NCBI GenBank assembly: GCA_002400415.1
Contig: DGQP01000007.1
Location: forward strand, 214,348 to 278,347
Origin: Chitinophagaceae bacterium UBA4411
GTDB taxonomy: Bacteria > Bacteroidota > Bacteroidia > Chitinophagales > Chitinophagaceae
DNA length: 64,000 nt
Direction: 5' to 3'
In this document: one piece after another, positions 62,625 to 64,000 of the stretch
Numbering within the stretch: the stretch's first letter is position 1
Layout of the letters: each line of letters starts with the position of its first letter
Translations under genes and position numbers: made by a program
The notes under the pieces: model-generated
What the model was told of the DNA's origin: nothing
The model's input: the letters and a program-made list of their open reading frames with translations, nothing else
The model's database searches: none

Positions 62625-64000
62625 TTATAATTGGAATCCTACCCCGGTGGTAAAGTTGAATTTCCTTGAATTATATCCCCTGATATCAAAGTACTCCTTA
62701 TTGCTGATGTTCTTAAGATCAAGAAATAGCCGGAATACTTTGTCAAACTTGTATTCTCCGTAAAGATCAAGTACTGTGTAAGCTTTCAATATTCCGGGGC
62801 TGCTGCCATAAATGAACTCTTCCCGTTTACTTACTGATTTTGCCTGTGCACGGATGAAAATTGCTTTTGTTGCCTGTACACCAACTGATAAGTTTAGTGC
62901 ATGTTTGGGTATCCTGTACAAATTAAAGTAAGTAGTGTCTTTGCCGATCGGGGTTCCTGTACCATCAAAGGCAGAAGTCGTTTCACCATCTGTATAGGTA
63001 TAATTGGCATCAATACCCAGTTTGCCCCTGGTATAACTGATCTCCAGTTCAGCGCCATAATTTTTTTGCTCACTTACATTCAGGTACCTGCTTTCAAACA
63101 ATGCCGGGTTGTAAGTATAGACGATGGCATTTTCTGTATTCCGATAAAAACCAACCAGCTTCAGGCGAAACGCTTTAGCGGCTGTAAGAGCAGCACCTGC
63201 TTCTGCGATCAGGCCTTTCTCGGGTTTCAGACTGGCATTGCCGGCAGATGCGTCAAACAACTGGTAAAGTGTGGGTGTTTTAAAAGCAGAATAAAGGTTT
63301 GCAAAAACTTTTACCCCGCTGTTAATGGTATACGATGGGTTGAATGTAAATGTGAAGTTACTTCCATATTCAGAATGTTTATTCCAGCGGCCGCCGATCT
63401 CAGCCGTAAAACCTTTGCCGGTTTTGTAAACCAGCGAAGCATAGGGGCTGAGCTGGTTCATTTTTGCTGTTAAAGGTGCTGCCGTATATGGGCCAAAGCT
63501 TCCAGTTGAATAATAGGATTGATCTGTGTTGTTGAAACGATAGTCGGCGCCCGCCAGGATCTCTATATTTTTTAGCAGCCAGCTGTTATAGATTTCTGCA
63601 AAATGAGTTCTGCCGGTATAGTCTGCACGGGAATAGGCTGAAAATGGGTTGCTGATATGCCCTGGCTCATCTACATATAGTCGTTGTGCCCTGTTATAAC
63701 TATACGTGGCGTGAAGGGAGCCAAGTTTATGTTTGTAAACAATACTTGTTCCTGCCTGGGTGTTTTTATTCAGGCCGGTATAGTCCCTGTCATCTGTGAA
63801 GGCAGAAGCATCCAGGTCTGTTTTGTAACGGCTGTAAGAACTGAACAGCGTAGCTTTTATTTTTGTTGATAATTGAAAACCCAGCCTGCCGTTAATCGTA
63901 TTTTGTTCGATGCCATCTTTATCAAACAGCCCGGTCTTATTCTCATCATATGCGGCAGAAAAGCCATCTGAACTGAGATGGGTATAATTGACAGAGAGAT
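62625..64000 (-). CDS. TonB-dependent receptor (C-terminal barrel part, 5' end beyond window)
   Basis: The frame is open through the right edge and encodes beta-barrel strands (FNPSYTINSGVKVFANLYSA, FKTPTLYQLF, RLFLDLKNISNKEYFDIRGY) ending in GVGFQL. FKTPTLYQLFD and a terminal aromatic-x-Leu are typical of BtuB-type vitamin or siderophore receptors. The start and plug lie beyond 64000. Substrate unknown. Confidence 0.9.
   Translation of the reverse strand, partial: LSVNYTHLSSDGFSAAYDENKTGLFDKDGIEQNTINGRLGFQLSTKIKATLFSSYSRYKTDLDASAFTDDRDYTGLNKNTQAGTSIVYKHKLGSLHATYSYNRAQRLYVDEPGHISNPFSAYSRADYTGRTHFAEIYNSWLLKNIEILAGADYRFNNTDQSYYSTGSFGPYTAAPLTAKMNQLSPYASLVYKTGKGFTAEIGGRWNKHSEYGSNFTFTFNPSYTINSGVKVFANLYSAFKTPTLYQLFDASAGNASLKPEKGLIAEAGAALTAAKAFRLKLVGFYRNTENAIVYTYNPALFESRYLNVSEQKNYGAELEISYTRGKLGIDANYTYTDGETTSAFDGTGTPIGKDTTYFNLYRIPKHALNLSVGVQATKAIFIRAQAKSVSKREEFIYGSSPGILKAYTVLDLYGEYKFDKVFRLFLDLKNISNKEYFDIRGYNSRKFNFTTGVGFQL

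Overview
The window is from a Bacteroidota chromosome, most likely a Chitinophagaceae-type soil or freshwater bacterium. The evidence is a SusC/SusD pair with its ECF sigma/FecR switch, a type IX secretion tail, RteC and Bacteroidetes-type TraE-TraN conjugation proteins, TTTG/TAnnTTTG-like promoters and the lack of obvious Shine-Dalgarno sequences. I infer that most of the window (to about 60.39 kb) is one integrative conjugative element (ICE) inserted at the 3' end of a tRNA-Arg(CCG) gene. The last 3.6 kb is ordinary chromosome. The left end of the element is not visible and probably lies before base 1, because no relaxase or coupling protein is present here.

Layout. 1-14.4 kb: AT-rich metal-resistance cargo. 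It holds an RND metal pump fused to its own TolC-like domain, an adaptor, a NicO/HupE-like membrane protein and a Zn/Cd-type P1B ATPase. A CapK/PaaK-like ligase, DUF302, TauE, HD and DUF2279 genes follow, then an ArsR-MerTP-GDCC mercury-type operon. Two decayed 3' ends of further P1B ATPases separate the modules. 14.4-18 kb: a DtxR-family repressor divergent from a di-heme oxidoreductase/Rieske/porin operon, with a DtxR-box-like palindrome between them. 18.5-21.2 kb: an AraC regulator and a HipBA module with a large palindromic operator. 21.4-29.8 kb: a type I restriction-modification operon on the minus strand (XRE, HsdM, HsdS, DinD, HsdR, YgjP-like protease). 29.9-30.1 kb: a strongly folded putative non-coding RNA. 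30.2-38 kb: ECF sigma, FecR, SusC, SusD and a thioredoxin-fold protein without its CxxC pair. 38.9-53.1 kb: RteC and the transfer operon (TraE, a T9SS-secreted protein, TraF, TraG, a Cys-rich lipoprotein, two TraI-like paralogues, TraJ-TraN and small DNA-binding proteins). 53.1-59 kb: a defence block in which a DUF4365-dynamin GTPase fusion is divergent from a Gabija-like GajA/GajB pair. 59-60.46 kb: a tyrosine recombinase, repeated probable recombinase-binding sites, a strong hairpin and tRNA-Arg. 60.5-64 kb: MarC, an alkaline-phosphatase-superfamily enzyme, a Cys-rich CWC protein and a TonB-dependent receptor cut by the window edge.

Taken together, the element carries metal efflux, nutrient uptake and three defence or toxin-antitoxin modules alongside its own transfer machinery. 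The most promising candidate for an undescribed system is the nuclease-like DUF4365 domain joined to a membrane dynamin GTPase, next to Gabija. The second is the approximately 170-nt structured RNA at 29.93-30.11 kb. Functions are assigned from protein motifs read by eye; no database search was possible.
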